Source of the DNA: Primula veris
Taxonomy: Eukaryota; Streptophyta; Magnoliopsida; Ericales; Primulaceae
Direction: 5' to 3'
Length of the DNA stretch: 64,000 nucleotides
Assembly: GCA_963682055.1 (NCBI GenBank)
Contig: OY821747.1
Span: 23,496,126 to 23,560,125 of the forward strand
Program-made: the position numbers and the translations under genes
The notes under the pieces: model-generated
Told to the model about the DNA's origin: nothing
Databases searched by the model: none
What the model saw: only the letters and a program-made list of their open reading frames with translations
In this document: piece after piece, positions 45,145 to 56,268 of the stretch
Layout of the letters: each line of letters starts with the position of its first letter
Position numbering within the stretch: position 1 is the stretch's first letter

Positions 45145-46132
45145 AAATGAAAATGAGTCTATTCCAACATCGTCATTCTCTTTACATGATATAGATGACG
45201 AAAGGGAAGACTTGAAAGACAAAAACAATGATCTCGTCATTCAAAACAAGTCTTTACAAACCGAGATCAATTTTCTTAAAAATGAAGTCTCTAGACTTGC
45301 TAAAACTCTTTCAAGACCATCTTCTTTAGATTGCGACTTATTAGAAAATTTTGAAGAGTTAAAGGATGCTTTCGATAAAGTTAAAAGCAAAAACAAGGTT
45401 TTGGGCTCTCATGCTTTTAACTTAAATGACAAGGTCAAGGTTTTAGAAACAGAGAATGAAACTTTGAAAACCAAAAACAACGAGCTTGTCATTTCTATTG
45501 AAAAACTTGATTTAACAATTTCAAAGTTTTCTAAAGGTAAAACCGTTTTAGATAACATCTTGAGTTGTCAAAAAGATTTCAATGATAAGAGTTGATTAGG
45601 TTATGATTGCATTAGCTCTAATTCAAACAAAACCCACTTCGTCAAAGCCACTAAAATTTCTAAAACTCCTATCCCGCCTAAACAAGAGGTTGTTTTTACC
45701 AAAGGGAGTACTTCCAAGATTTTTCAAAAATCTTTTAATGATATAAAAGGGTTAGGTTTTAAAACCAAATTGGATAATCCGAAAAACCTTTCCAAAACTT
45801 CGTATAACTCTCGTTATGCGAAAAAATCTAGGCATTGTATACATTGTAGTAGAAATGAGCATATTTCCTCTATATGCCCTTATCGCTTTCGTGTTAGTAG
45901 AAGCGATTTGAAATGGGTAGTAAAGACCCAACTCACTAACAATTTCGGTCCCAAAAGAAATTGGGGACAAAAAGACAAATCTTGTGTTGTAGGTATCTCC
46001 ATTCAAAAGGAGAAAATCAACAAGTGGTTGACAACACCGGCAAAACTCGTGGAAGTCAAGAAAATCGACTCCATCATAAAAAATGAAGAAACATTGATTG
46101 ACAAAGGTGGAAGGCAAACCAAAAATGGTACC
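45131..46132 (+). pseudogene. Sirevirus-type gag, 3' part (permuted piece, first segment)
   Basis: An open segment of 154 codons and, after a stop, about 120 codons in another part of the frame set. It has a long coiled-coil (heptads rich in L, N, K, E), then the knuckle CIHCSRNEHISSICPYRF and SRSDLKWV. These align in order with the C-terminal half of the gag at 52759-54369 (coiled-coil, CITCNRSDHYEDYVYCPYRY, NRNDLVW). The N-terminal 300 or so gag residues are absent here. It is cut at 46132 by the full-length element and resumes at 55718. Confidence 0.75.
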
Positions 46133-47340
46133 TGTTGGTCCGTAGGTGTCTAAACCTTAGAGGGGGGGGGGGGGGGGGGGGGGGGGTGAATAAGGTGTTC
46201 GTACGTTTTTCGCGGAATAAAAACTATGGGTTATTAACTAAGCTAATTAGTGGATATTATAACTTATACACTTTCGTTAACAAATAATTGCTAATTTAAT
46301 CTACGCAAGCAAAAAAAATGAGCGATAAATAAATGCGAAAAGTAAAAGTTAAGGGAAAAGAAATAACGCAAGATTTATAGAGGTTCGGCAAAACGCGCCT
46401 ACGTCCTCTCCTCGGTATTTTCACTACCGAGTGTTTCACTAAAATATCATTCCAAGGTTACAACCTAACGAGCTTAATCAACCGATTTAGCTCCCCCTCA
46501 CTTTATGAGTATCCCGAATGAAAAGCCTAGAACTTTTAAGCTACACTTGCTTCAAAAGCTTCTACCCGATCACTCGCTCACAAATGAGTTTATAAAACAA
46601 TCTTTTACAAGATTGAATTTGAATGGATCACTCACTAACAAATAATATCTCGATGTTTATAAGATTACAATAGTAATATGCTCGAGAATATTTTATAGAT
46701 ACAAGTGAGACAATTTAGTAGTATAAGCTTGTATGATCTTTGAATTTGAAAGCTTGAAGTTGTGTGAATTGTTGGTTGTCTTCAACAAAGGATTTTGGGG
46801 CCTTTTGTAGAGTGAAAAAGGTCCAACAGTTAATTCATAACCGTTGGCAGTTGTTGAGTAGATTAGCTGCTAGTTTGCAGCAGTTCGTCCAATTTTCAGG
46901 ATAAGCTGAAAAGCTGGAATTTGAATTTCTACAGAAACGATCGGTCGTTTCTGAAAAACGATCGATCGTTTTTCATCTGTGCTCACTGGAAGAATTCCTT
47001 CTTAAAACGATCGGTCGTTTTAAGCCTAGCGATCGGTCATTTTTGTGTGCTGCTCACTGGAAGAATTAAGTTCATAAATGATCGATCGTTTAGCCTTATG
47101 ATCAGTCGATTTTTGTTCTGGCAAAGTTTCGGTTTTATCGACATACTTCGAAAGCCCGTAATTAGTCCGTTTCAAATCCGATTAAGGTTCCGCTTGAACC
47201 GTTGGCTTCGTATATACGTAATCTATCATTTTAAGCCTTTAACACACTCGATAAATGATTAGTATGCAAAACGATCTTTTATCATGTTTTACAAATATTG
47301 TTATCATCAAAATAATCGATTAGAAGAACAACGTTCAACA
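46133..47340 (-). repeat. Sirevirus 3' LTR (element sense)
   Basis: 1208 bp. On the minus strand it runs TGTTGAACGTTG ... GGACCAACA. It contains the six-site decamer array (46938-47108) and, close to its end, a homopolymer of 25 C (G25 on the plus strand at 46162-46186). Confidence 0.93.
46938..47108. promoter_or_regulatory. Six-site decamer array in the 3' LTR
   Basis: Sites of CGATCGGTCG type start at 46938, 46959, 47008, 47030, 47079 and 47099 (spacings 21, 49, 22, 49, 20). Most sit in an A-run/T-run setting such as AAAACGATCGGTCGTTTT, a near palindrome. Both 49-bp gaps contain GCTCACTGGAAGAATT. Confidence 0.85.
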
Positions 47341-47354
47341 ATCTCTCCCTTTTT
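47341..47354 (-). promoter_or_regulatory. Sirevirus polypurine tract
   Basis: The minus strand reads AAAAAGGGAGAGAT directly before the 3' LTR, the usual primer for plus-strand synthesis. Confidence 0.85.
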
Positions 47355-47893
47355 GATGATGACAAAATATTGACTATGACATACTATAAGCTCTTTTTGC
47401 TAAAACAAGTGTAACCGAGATGTGTAGATGACGTTTTACTTGGATAAAAGGTTTTTAGAAAAGAAACAAGTAAATGTCATAACATCCGATTTAAAACGAA
47501 GTATAACAAAGCTAAAATGATTAAGGATAACGAAAGATCAAATGCAAGCGAAAAATCGGCCATAGTTTTGCCTAAAAATGGTCAATCGCCACAAATGAAA
47601 ACACAAATACACATAACCCAATCAACTAGCAATATATGTGCACCAATCTCAATAAAGTCAATTAAGATAAAAACGCATACTATAAGTGCACATTCTCACA
47701 ACGTCATAGATTATAATAAGCATGATAAATAGCAACATAAACATGATACATAAAGCAAAACGTCTGCTACTTATTATATTAAAAAACAACGTTGTTCAAC
47801 GAAAATGGAAATACTAGAAATACAACGCAAAAACATAAGAGGGTATTTCTGCTCCTTTGACATCATAAAAAAAAAACATAAAAAGATATCCGC

Positions 47894-49222
47894 CTAGTCG
47901 CGGTGGGAGGTCGCATCATCCTCTTCGTCTTCGTTGTCGTCGTGGGGCCCGGCAAGGTCGGGAAAATAGCCGTGGAATTGCGCCCTTTGCTCGGCACTTT
48001 CGCGATCAAGTTGGTCGAGCTCTTCTTGACCCGGTTGCAAGAATCGAAACATTCGATGAGTCATTTGTGCATTCCGATATTGGTTGATGTAGAGATCATC
48101 GTAGAACTTATCGGAGCGCGGGACACGAGAGGAAGATCCCACTTGAGCTTTTCCTTGACGTCGAGAGGAGGTAGGGATATTGGTGGAAGGGATGGAATCG
48201 GAGGAGATAGCTAGGTCCTCATGAGAAGCTCGCGGTGTGGGCTTAGGGCCGACATACTCTTCCTCTTCGGGGGTAAGAGGAGCATAGTCGGGGCCGGACA
48301 CCCGCTTACCGGACCAAGTTATGGACTTGTCGGTATTATGGAATTTAATGGACATTTGGGAAAGATAGGAAGTGTCCCAAATATGCTTGTCCTTGTTTTT
48401 GAACAAAGTTCCACCGAGAACGAGATTTAGGTCCTTTAAGATGGCCGAAATCAAGGCACCGTAAGGTAGCCCATTCTTAGACTTCGTTTTGAGCGAGTCC
48501 ATCTTAAAGAACATGAGTGTCGTGAAGTCAAGTTTGACTCGGCAATGGATGCACCCGAGAAGAAAGATGTACTCATTGGTAACATCCGTAAAATTTGAAG
48601 TATGAGGTAAAACAATATGAGAGAGGATATGATAGGCTAATTTATTGCGAAAAAGAAGGCCGTGGGCCTTGTTGGAGCGATTGTTATGGACGGGATGAAA
48701 AATTTCGTTTTTGAGATCGTTGAAGTTATCGATCTTGAGAGTCTCACAAAGTTCATCACTAGACTCATGGACACCATCGCTATCTAGGCGTAATAGGTTT
48801 CGTAGACGGTCTATACCGTAAACGAATGGTTGGCCATTGAATGATGAACGCAAGCGGAGTGCGTCATCATGATCCCTATCAAGAACTAGGTTATGATAAA
48901 ATTCATAGATGTTTTCAGTGAAGAAGGGCATTTTGAGATTAAGAATAAAATCGAGTTTTTGAAAACTTAAATCTATCATGAGAGCGGGAAAACGTTCACG
49001 GAATAGAGACATGTCTAGAGTGAAGTTAGACAATATACCTCTTTTACCCATCATGGGTGGATAGAGAGGAGGTAGAGAGCCGGAGGAGGCACCGGGACCC
49101 GAGGGTGGAGCGGTGGAGGAACCGGTTCGGCGACCGCGAGGAACGTGCGTTAGCCGAGGGGAAGGAGGCACGATCTCGTCCTCATGTTCATCAACGAGGG
49201 AGGTTCTCTTAGTACGAACCAT
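47894..49222 (-). CDS. Sirevirus ORF3, plant-transposon-protein type
   Basis: An intact 442-residue ORF between pol and the 3' LTR, the place of the so-called env-like ORF in Sireviruses. It has no signal peptide and no membrane segment. The N-terminus is Pro/Ser/Gly-rich with RGRRTGSSTAPPSG. Residues about 75-210 (ERFPALMIDLSFQKLDF, FFTENIYEFYHNLVLD, FVYGIDRLRNLLRL) resemble the putative plant transposon protein domain often seen in plant repeats. The C-terminus is acidic (DNEDEEDDATSHRD). A decamer array lies 137-278 bp before its start codon, and a CT-rich leader runs between, so it may have its own promoter. It has stayed open while pol has not. Function unknown. Confidence 0.8.
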   Translation of the reverse strand: MVRTKRTSLVDEHEDEIVPPSPRLTHVPRGRRTGSSTAPPSGPGASSGSLPPLYPPMMGKRGILSNFTLDMSLFRERFPALMIDLSFQKLDFILNLKMPFFTENIYEFYHNLVLDRDHDDALRLRSSFNGQPFVYGIDRLRNLLRLDSDGVHESSDELCETLKIDNFNDLKNEIFHPVHNNRSNKAHGLLFRNKLAYHILSHIVLPHTSNFTDVTNEYIFLLGCIHCRVKLDFTTLMFFKMDSLKTKSKNGLPYGALISAILKDLNLVLGGTLFKNKDKHIWDTSYLSQMSIKFHNTDKSITWSGKRVSGPDYAPLTPEEEEYVGPKPTPRASHEDLAISSDSIPSTNIPTSSRRQGKAQVGSSSRVPRSDKFYDDLYINQYRNAQMTHRMFRFLQPGQEELDQLDRESAEQRAQFHGYFPDLAGPHDDNEDEEDDATSHRD

Positions 49223-49358
49223 TTTCGGATAAAAATTGGGATTTTTAGAAGAATTTTGAGAAGGGGACGAATTTTTGAGAGAGAGGCTGTGGAATTTTTA
49301 AGAGTTTTTGAAAGAATTTGATTAGGGTTTCAAAAATAAACACTGAAAAACATAAAAA

Positions 49359-49500
49359 CGATCGGTCGTTTTTATGTTTCGATCGGTCGTTTTGGAACGA
49401 AAATGTTCCAGTGAGCAGACCTAAATAACGATCGGTCGTTTTTAGGAACGATCGGTCGTCTGTTTAAAAACGATCGGTCGTTTTTACAGACGATCGATCG
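49359..49500. promoter_or_regulatory. Six-site decamer array upstream of ORF3
   Basis: Sites start at 49359, 49380, 49429, 49449, 49471 and 49491 (spacings 21, 49, 20, 22, 20). The 49-bp gap holds TTCCAGTGAGCAG, the LTR spacer motif in reverse. The array lies between pol and ORF3, on the upstream side of ORF3. Confidence 0.85.
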
Positions 49501-49727
49501 ACTGTAAATAGGTTACAGAATAGGAATTTTTTACACTTTACGACACTAATTAGGAAAGAAAAAATATATAAAAATATTAAATTAATCAAATACATATATA
49601 TATGTATATTTCACACATTAAACATGCCTAACTCTCGTCGAATAAAACAAAATTGTTCCTCATTAAGGGGTTTTGTAAAAATATCGGCTAGTTGCCTATC
49701 GGTACTTATATATTCAAGTGTAATATC

Positions 49728-52700
49728 TCATTTTTGAACATGATCCCTTAAAAAATGATGTCGTAAATTTATATGTTTAGTACGAGAGTGTTGGATCGGA
49801 TTTTTAGAAAGATTTATAGCACTAGTATTATCACATAAAATAGGCACACTATCAAAAGATAATTCAAAGTCGTTTAGTTGTTGACGCATCCAAAGGATTT
49901 GTGCGCAACAACTACCCGCGGCGACGTATTCCGCCTCCGCCGTAGAAAGCGCAACCAAGTTTTGTTTCTTGCTATGCCAAGAAACTAAGGCGTTTCCTAA
50001 AAAATGGCAAGTGCTACTAGTACTCTTTCTATCTAATCGACAACCGGCAAAGTCGGCGTCGGAATAGCCAAGCAATTTAAAAGAAGTATCATGTGGATAA
50101 AACAATCCTAAATTGCAAGTACCTACAAGATATCTAAATATGCGCTTAACGGCAACATGCGATTCCTTTGGGCAAGATTGATACCTAGCACACAAGCAAA
50201 CACTAAACATGATATCGGGTCTACTTGCGGTTAAATATAAGAGAGATCCAATCATACCTCTATAGAGCTTTTGGTCCACGCTTTTACCCGATTCATCCTT
50301 GTCTAGTTTTGTTGCCGGACTCATTGGAGTTCCTAGTGGCTTTGCATCGCTCATGTTGAATCGTTTGAGCAAGTCCCTTGTGTATTTCGCTTGATTGACG
50401 AAAATTCCGTCCTTTGTTTGTTTGATTTGCAATCCAAGGAAGTAGGTGAGTTCACCCATCATGCTCATCTCGAATTCACCTTGCATACACTTAGAAAACT
50501 CCTCGCACATGCGAGCATTAGTAGCACCGAAAATAATATCATCAACATATATTTGAATTAAAAGCATGTTTTTACCATATTTTTTAATAAAAAGTGTAGT
50601 ATCCAAAGTACCACGAGAAAAACCTTTTTTAATCAAAAATTTACTAAGTCTTTCATACCACGCTCGGGGTGCTTGTTTTAAACCATAAAGTGCTTTTCGA
50701 AGTTTGTAAACATGATCGGGAAACTCATGATTTTCAAAACCGGGTGGTTGTTTTACATAAACTTCCTCATTTATAAAGCCATTTAAAAATGCACTTTTAA
50801 CATCCATTTGAAATAGTTTAAAACGTTTAAAAGAAGCATAAGCAAGCAACATTCTAATGGCTTCTAGTCTAGCTACGGGTGCGTAAGTTTCATCGAAATC
50901 GATGCCTTCTTCTTGATTGTACCCTTGAGCTACTAGTCTAGCCTTATTCCTAATGACTACCCCGGATTCATCCATCTTATTACGAAATATCCATTTCGTA
51001 CCTATAATGGTTTTCTCACGTGGTCTAGGTACTAAAGTCCATACGTTACTACGCTCGAATTGATTTAATTCGTCATGCATAGCTAATACCCAACTCTCAT
51101 CGAGTTCCGCTTCATGAATGTTCTTTGGCTCTAATTGAGACAAGAATGCAAAATGATTGACTATATTTCTTAATGAAGAATGTGTATGTACTCTTTCTCC
51201 CGGGTTACCCAAAATTAAATCTTGCGGATGGTGATTGGCAAACCTCCATTCTTGAGGCAAATCCTCATGAATGTGTACGCTAGATTCTAAGTCCGTTTGA
51301 AGTCTCTCTATAGTGACTTCTTCAACAACGGGTTCAACCTCTATGCTAGGCGTAGACTCTAAGCTAGATGTAACATGATTAGAAGAAGATACTTTATGAA
51401 AAATATCATCATTAATATTATGAACAATTAAAGGCTTATCAATCGTCGGTAAATTCTCATCAAACGAAACATGTACCGACTCTTCCACCAATAAGGTTCT
51501 TTTATTAAAAATTCTATAAGCTTTACTCGATATAGCATATCCGATGAAAATTCCTTCATCGGACTTAGCATCGAATTTTCCTAGATTATCCTTACCATTA
51601 TTATGAACATAACATTTACAACCAAATGCACGTAAATGAGAAATATTGGGCTTTCGCTCATTCCATAATTCGTAAGGTGTCTTTTTTAATATGGGCCTAA
51701 TCAAGGCTCTATTTAAAATATAACAAGCGGAATTTACGGCTTCGGCCCAAAAATACTTTGACAAATTATTTTCGCAAAGCATGGTCCGTGCCATTTCCTC
51801 TAGGGTTCTATTCTTCCTCTCAACTATCCCATTTTGTTGGGGCGTACGAGGGGCCGAAAAATTATGATCAATACCATTTTTATCACAATAAGTTTGAAAT
51901 GGAGTATTCTCAAATTCCTTACCATGATCGGTTCGGATACTTTTGATCATATAACCCTTTCGTGTTTGGAGCTTTTTTCAAATAATAGAGAATTCTCTAA
52001 ATACTTCATGCTTATGAGTTAAAAATAACACCCAAGTAAAGCGACTAAAATCGTCAACCATGACGAAAGCATATGCACGCCCGCCAAGACTAAGTGTCCG
52101 GGAGGGGCCAACTAAGTCCATATGAATGAGCTCCAAACAACGAGTAGTGGATATAATATTTTTAGACTTAAAAGAAATCTTTGTTTGTTTGCCTAATTGG
52201 CAAGCGTGACAAAGTTTGTCCTTTATATAAGGAGCTTTTGGTAAACCTATTACCAAATCTTTACTAGAAAGTTTAGCAAGTTAATCAAGACTTGCATGAC
52301 CAAGTCGTTTATGCCACAACCAACCATTGTCGTTGATAGTAACAAGACACTTAACTTCATTATCCATCGAACTATTCAAATCAATCATATAGACATTATT
52401 TTGTCTTTGACCCATGAGAATAGTTTTATTATCCGAAATACAATGAATGATGCAATGCGATTTTTCAAAAATGACTTTGTGACCCAAATCACAAAGTTGA
52501 CTTATACTAAGCAAGTTATGTTTAAGACCATCAACAAGCAAAACATTATCAATAACAACATTAGAAGGTTTAGAAATGCTATAAATACCGATGATTTTAC
52601 CCTTGCTATTATCCCCGAAAGTCACAAAACCTCCGTCTTTAGGTGCAAGAGTAGTGAATTTTGTTTTGTCTCCCGTCATATGTCTTGAGCATCCACTATC

Positions 52701-52736
52701 CAAGAACCACTTGTCATCGTTAACTTTTGACCTCAA
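49728..52736 (-). pseudogene. pol: Sirevirus pol (PR-IN-RT-RH) with two nonsense codons
   Basis: One frame reads protease (WFLDSGCSRHMTGD), GAG-pre-integrase (WLWHKRLGHASLD, CHACQLGKQTKISF: HHCC finger), integrase core ([39 protein letters not shown]), RT ([47 protein letters not shown]) and RNase H ([20 protein letters not shown]). The DSG protease site, the integrase D-D-E residues and the YVDD box are all kept. Stops at 52281-52283 and 51978-51980 cut the frame inside the integrase part, leaving 740 codons (51950-49728) that hold the end of integrase, RT and RNase H. No frameshift within pol. The gap to ORF3 is 505 bp. Confidence 0.9.
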
Positions 52737-52758
52737 GCATATCTACAAGACAAAATGA

Positions 52759-54369
52759 TCATTGGTACCCTAATCCATTTTTGGGTCCTTGAGGGTTAGT
52801 GTCTCGACCCTTAGGAATCCAAACCAAATCATTTCTATTTATTTTATATCTATAAGGGCAATAAACATAATCTTCATAGTGATCACTACGGTTGCAAGTA
52901 ATACATTTAACATGCATGGTTGGTTTAACAAAACGATTATAAACTAAGTTATTTTTATACGAGTTGTTCTTACGAGAGTAATTTGGTTGTCTACTTTCAT
53001 TTTTCGCCACTTGTTTGCTGAATAGATTTTTATGCTTTGCCGTTAAGAGTGGGTTGTACCCTACACCGGTTTTATCATATGCGCCTTGTTGAGAAGCTAA
53101 TATAGTACTTAGCATTTTACTTCCCTTATTGAATTTAGCGAGAGTAAGTTCGGCGCTATCCGCCTTAAGTTTGCATGAACTAAGGTCATTAACTAACTTA
53201 TCATTTTCTAAGGTAAGTTCGGCATTTTTAGACGTGAGTGAGCCATTTTTTATAGCTAAATTTTCAAGTTCATCTTGTAGAGTAATTAGCATTTTTCTAA
53301 AGGATTTGTTTTTACCTCTAGCTTTTTCTAACGAGGCTAACATATTATTTATATCAAAATCATCATCACTAGAAATAGAAGAGTTAGAGGAGTGATAGCT
53401 TACATCCTCGGTATCATCGTCTCTAGCCATGAGACATAGATTTGCGACTTCTTCATTGTCGCTATCGGAGCTATCATCATCGCTCCCCCATGCAGCCAAG
53501 AATGCCTTCTTGTTTTCCTTTTTCTTTCCGAACTTGTCCTTTTTCTTCAAGGGACATTCGTTTTGCATATGGCCGGGTTTGTGAGATTTATAGCAAATGA
53601 TTTCGTCCTTTTTGCTCGATTTTTCGGAAGGCTCTCCCTTATACTCCTTTTTCCGAAATCGTTGTCCACCCTTCTTTTTCCAACTTAGGAATTTGTTGTA
53701 GCGTTTGGCGAAGAGTGCCATTTCATCATCCTCACTAGAGGAATCATTGTCGCTATCGTCATTTGTTGTGCTTTTGAAGGCGATGTCTTTCTTCTTTTTC
53801 GAGTCATCCTCATGCTTTCGAGTCGTCATGTCGAGTTCATGAGTGCTTAAGGATCCAATAAGGTTGTCGAGAGAGAGAGTGTTCATGTCCTTGGCTTCTT
53901 GTATAGCCGTCACTTTTGATTCCCATTTCCTCGGTAGACTCCTTAGGATCTTGGTCACCATCTCCTTGCTAGAATACACTTTTTCCAATCTTTTAAGATC
54001 GTTACTAATTTTAGTAAAACGAGTGTACATAGAAGCAATAGACTCGTCATCATCAACTTTAAACAATTCATAGTCATGAATAAGCATGCTAATTTTAGAG
54101 TCCTTAACTTGACTAGTTCCTTCGTGCATAATAGCTAGCTTATCCCACATTTGCTTAGCGGTGTCACAACCGGAAATCTTATCATATTCACTAGGCGAGA
54201 GCACACAAGTGATAGAGGTCATAGCCCTACAATTTAGAGAAAAGGCGAGGCGTTCATCGGTGTCTAGTTCCTCTACAAGTTTATCTAAGCCATTTCTCCT
54301 AGGCGTTTTATAACCTTTACTAATGCTAATCCATTGGTCTATTTCGAAACCACAAAGGAAATTTTTCAT
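52759..54369 (-). CDS. gag: Sirevirus gag
   Basis: 536 residues from the first ATG. The true start may lie a few dozen residues upstream, as PPFFDGTNYPYWRDL in the same frame is the normal gag beginning. The UBN2-type core (SFSKISN-like region, LRSLPRKWESKVTAIQEAKD) covers about residues 50-180. It is followed by a Lys/Asp/Ser-rich part, a first knuckle, an acidic Ser/Asp stretch, a coiled-coil of about 100 residues and a second zinc motif CITCNRSDHYEDYVYC. The first knuckle reads CYKSHKPGHMQNEC: the second Cys is Ser, so one zinc ligand is missing. Gag would form the particle shell. The following pol is in another frame, so gag ends at its own stop. Confidence 0.85.
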   Translation of the reverse strand: MKNFLCGFEIDQWISISKGYKTPRRNGLDKLVEELDTDERLAFSLNCRAMTSITCVLSPSEYDKISGCDTAKQMWDKLAIMHEGTSQVKDSKISMLIHDYELFKVDDDESIASMYTRFTKISNDLKRLEKVYSSKEMVTKILRSLPRKWESKVTAIQEAKDMNTLSLDNLIGSLSTHELDMTTRKHEDDSKKKKDIAFKSTTNDDSDNDSSSEDDEMALFAKRYNKFLSWKKKGGQRFRKKEYKGEPSEKSSKKDEIICYKSHKPGHMQNECPLKKKDKFGKKKENKKAFLAAWGSDDDSSDSDNEEVANLCLMARDDDTEDVSYHSSNSSISSDDDFDINNMLASLEKARGKNKSFRKMLITLQDELENLAIKNGSLTSKNAELTLENDKLVNDLSSCKLKADSAELTLAKFNKGSKMLSTILASQQGAYDKTGVGYNPLLTAKHKNLFSKQVAKNESRQPNYSRKNNSYKNNLVYNRFVKPTMHVKCITCNRSDHYEDYVYCPYRYKINRNDLVWIPKGRDTNPQGPKNGLGYQ

Positions 54370-54501
54370 GAGATCTCTCCAATAGGGATAGTTTGTACCG
54401 TCAAAGAACGGGGGCCTAGTTATGGATTTAGAGTCGGCGTACGAAGAGATAGCGGATCTTTAAACTATAAAATCGTTAGATTTTTGTAAATAGAATAGCT
54501 A

Positions 54502-54516
54502 AGCTCTGATACCAAT
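54502..54516 (-). promoter_or_regulatory. Sirevirus primer-binding site
   Basis: The minus strand reads ATTGGTATCAGAGCT directly after the LTR end CCAACA; the core TGGTATCAGAGC is complementary to initiator methionine tRNA. Confidence 0.9.
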
Positions 54517-55712
54517 TGTTGGTCCGTAGGTGTCTAAACCTTAGAGGGGGGGGGGGGGTGAATAAGGTTTTCGTACGTTTTTCGCGGAATAAAAACTATG
54601 GGTTATTAACTAAGCTAATTAGTGGATATTATAACTTATACACTTTCGTTAACAAATAATTGCTAATTTAATCTATGCAAGAAATAAAAATGAGCGATAA
54701 ATAAATGCGAAAAGTAAAAGTTAAGGGAAAAGAAATAACACAAGATTTATAGAGGTTCGGCAAAACGCGCCTACGTCCTCTCCTCGGTATTTTCACTACC
54801 GAGTGTTTCACTAAAATATCGTTCCAAGGTTACAACCTAACGAGCTTAATCAACCGATTTAGCTCCCCCTCACTTTATGAGTATCCCGAATGAAAAGCCT
54901 AGAACTTTTAAGCTACACTTGCTTCAAAAGCTTCTACCCGATCACTCGCTCACAAATGAGTTTATAAAACACTCTTTTACAAGATTGAATTTGAATGGAT
55001 CACTCACTAATAAATAATATCTCGATGTTTATAAGATTACAATAGTAATATGCTCGAGAATATTTTATAGATACAAGTGAGACAATTTAGTAGTATAAGC
55101 TTGTATGATCTTTGAATTTGAAAGCTCGAAGTTGTGTGAATTGTTGGTTGTCTTCAATAAAGGATTTTGGGGCCTTTTGTAGAGTGAAAAAGGTCCAACA
55201 ATTAATTCATAACCGTTGGCAGTTGTTGAGTAGATTAGCTGCTAGTTTGCAGCAGTTCGCCCAATTTTTAGGATAAGCTGAAAAGCTGGAATTTGAATTT
55301 CTACAGAAACGATCGGTCGTTTCTGAAAAACGATCGGTCGTTTTTCATCTGTGCTCACTGGAAGAATTCCTTCTTAAAACGATCGGTCGTTTTAAGCCTA
55401 GCGATCGGTCGTTTTTGTGTGCTGCTCACTGGAAGAATTAAGTTCATAAATGATCGATCGTTTAGCCTTATGATCAGTCGATTTTTGTTCTGGCAAAGTT
55501 TCGGTTTTATCGACATACTTCGAAAGCCCATAATTAGTCCGTTTCAAATCCGATTAAGGTTCCGCTTGAACCGTTGGCTTCGTATATACGTAATCTATCA
55601 TTTTAAGCCTTTAACACACTCGATAAATGATTAGTACGCAAAACGAGCTTTTATCATGTTTTACAAATATTGTTATCATCAAAATAATCGATTAGAAGAA
55701 CAACGTTCAACA
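54517..55712 (-). repeat. Sirevirus 5' LTR (element sense)
   Basis: 1196 bp, about 98.5% like its partner by eye. The homopolymer here is only 13 long (54546-54558), which explains most of the length difference. The decamer array at 55310-55480 has the same spacing as in the partner. Confidence 0.93.
55310..55480. promoter_or_regulatory. Six-site decamer array in the 5' LTR
   Basis: Sites at 55310, 55331, 55380, 55402, 55451 and 55471: the same spacings as in the partner LTR. Two bases that are changed in the partner (46959 and 47030 sites) agree with the consensus here. Confidence 0.85.
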
Positions 55713-56268
55713 GTACCACTTATTTGGACTTGGAAACGCTCAATGCAAAAGCCATTAGAGAGCGGACTCGACATCACATATTCGGTATATTCTACTCTAT
55801 AATATTTACATATATGTGATTAGTTGGGGCATATGAATTATATTTACATTTTTCATATTTCGGTTTTTCTTTGAAAACCCTCCACATAACCCCATATTTT
55901 TTATTTATTGCATTTTGATAATGCCAAAGGGTGAGAAAAATGATATTTAGAGTAATGCGATTTGTTAAAATGGAGGAGATATTATTTATACTTGTAAAAT
56001 CATCATTAGTTTGTCATAATCAAAATGGGGGAGATTGTTGAACTTAGAGTTCAATAATTGATTTTGATTATAACTTTGATTATGTTTTTAATGATTTTAC
56101 GATTTCTCTATTTCAATTATATAATGCTTGTATTTTCCAAAAAAGAGAAAATGTATGTTTCAGGACTTTAAAAGGATAGAGCATTCGATAACGAAGCCAT
56201 AGGTTCAAGCCGAACCAAAATCGGAGCTAAAACGAAGAAGTTACAAGCTCGAAGAGAAAACTGAAGAA

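Larger units (their letters stand above)
46133..55712 (-). mobile_element. Nearly complete Sirevirus-like Ty1/copia element, 9.58 kb
   Basis: LTRs 46133-47340 and 54517-55712 flank gag (54369-52759), pol (52736-49728) and an extra ORF (49222-47894) on the minus strand. The target duplication is GTACC at 46128-46132 and 55713-55717. PBS ATTGGTATCAGAGC is at the 54517 LTR, and PPT AAAAAGGGAGAGAT at the 47340 LTR. The size, copia gene order (protease, integrase, RT, RNase H), coiled-coil gag and third ORF match the Sirevirus group (SIRE1 type). By eye the two LTRs differ at roughly 18 of about 1195 positions, so the insertion is fairly young. Two nonsense codons in pol and a changed knuckle in gag mean this copy is probably not autonomous now. 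Confidence 0.92.

Noticed and set aside
46921..47262. 113-codon frame, repeated at 55293-55634
   Set aside because: It is inside the LTRs and reads through the decamer array; the repeated residues come from the array, not from a protein.
47894..49222. True envelope gene in the Sirevirus
   Set aside because: No signal peptide, no membrane segment, no cleavage site; closer to the plant transposon protein domain.
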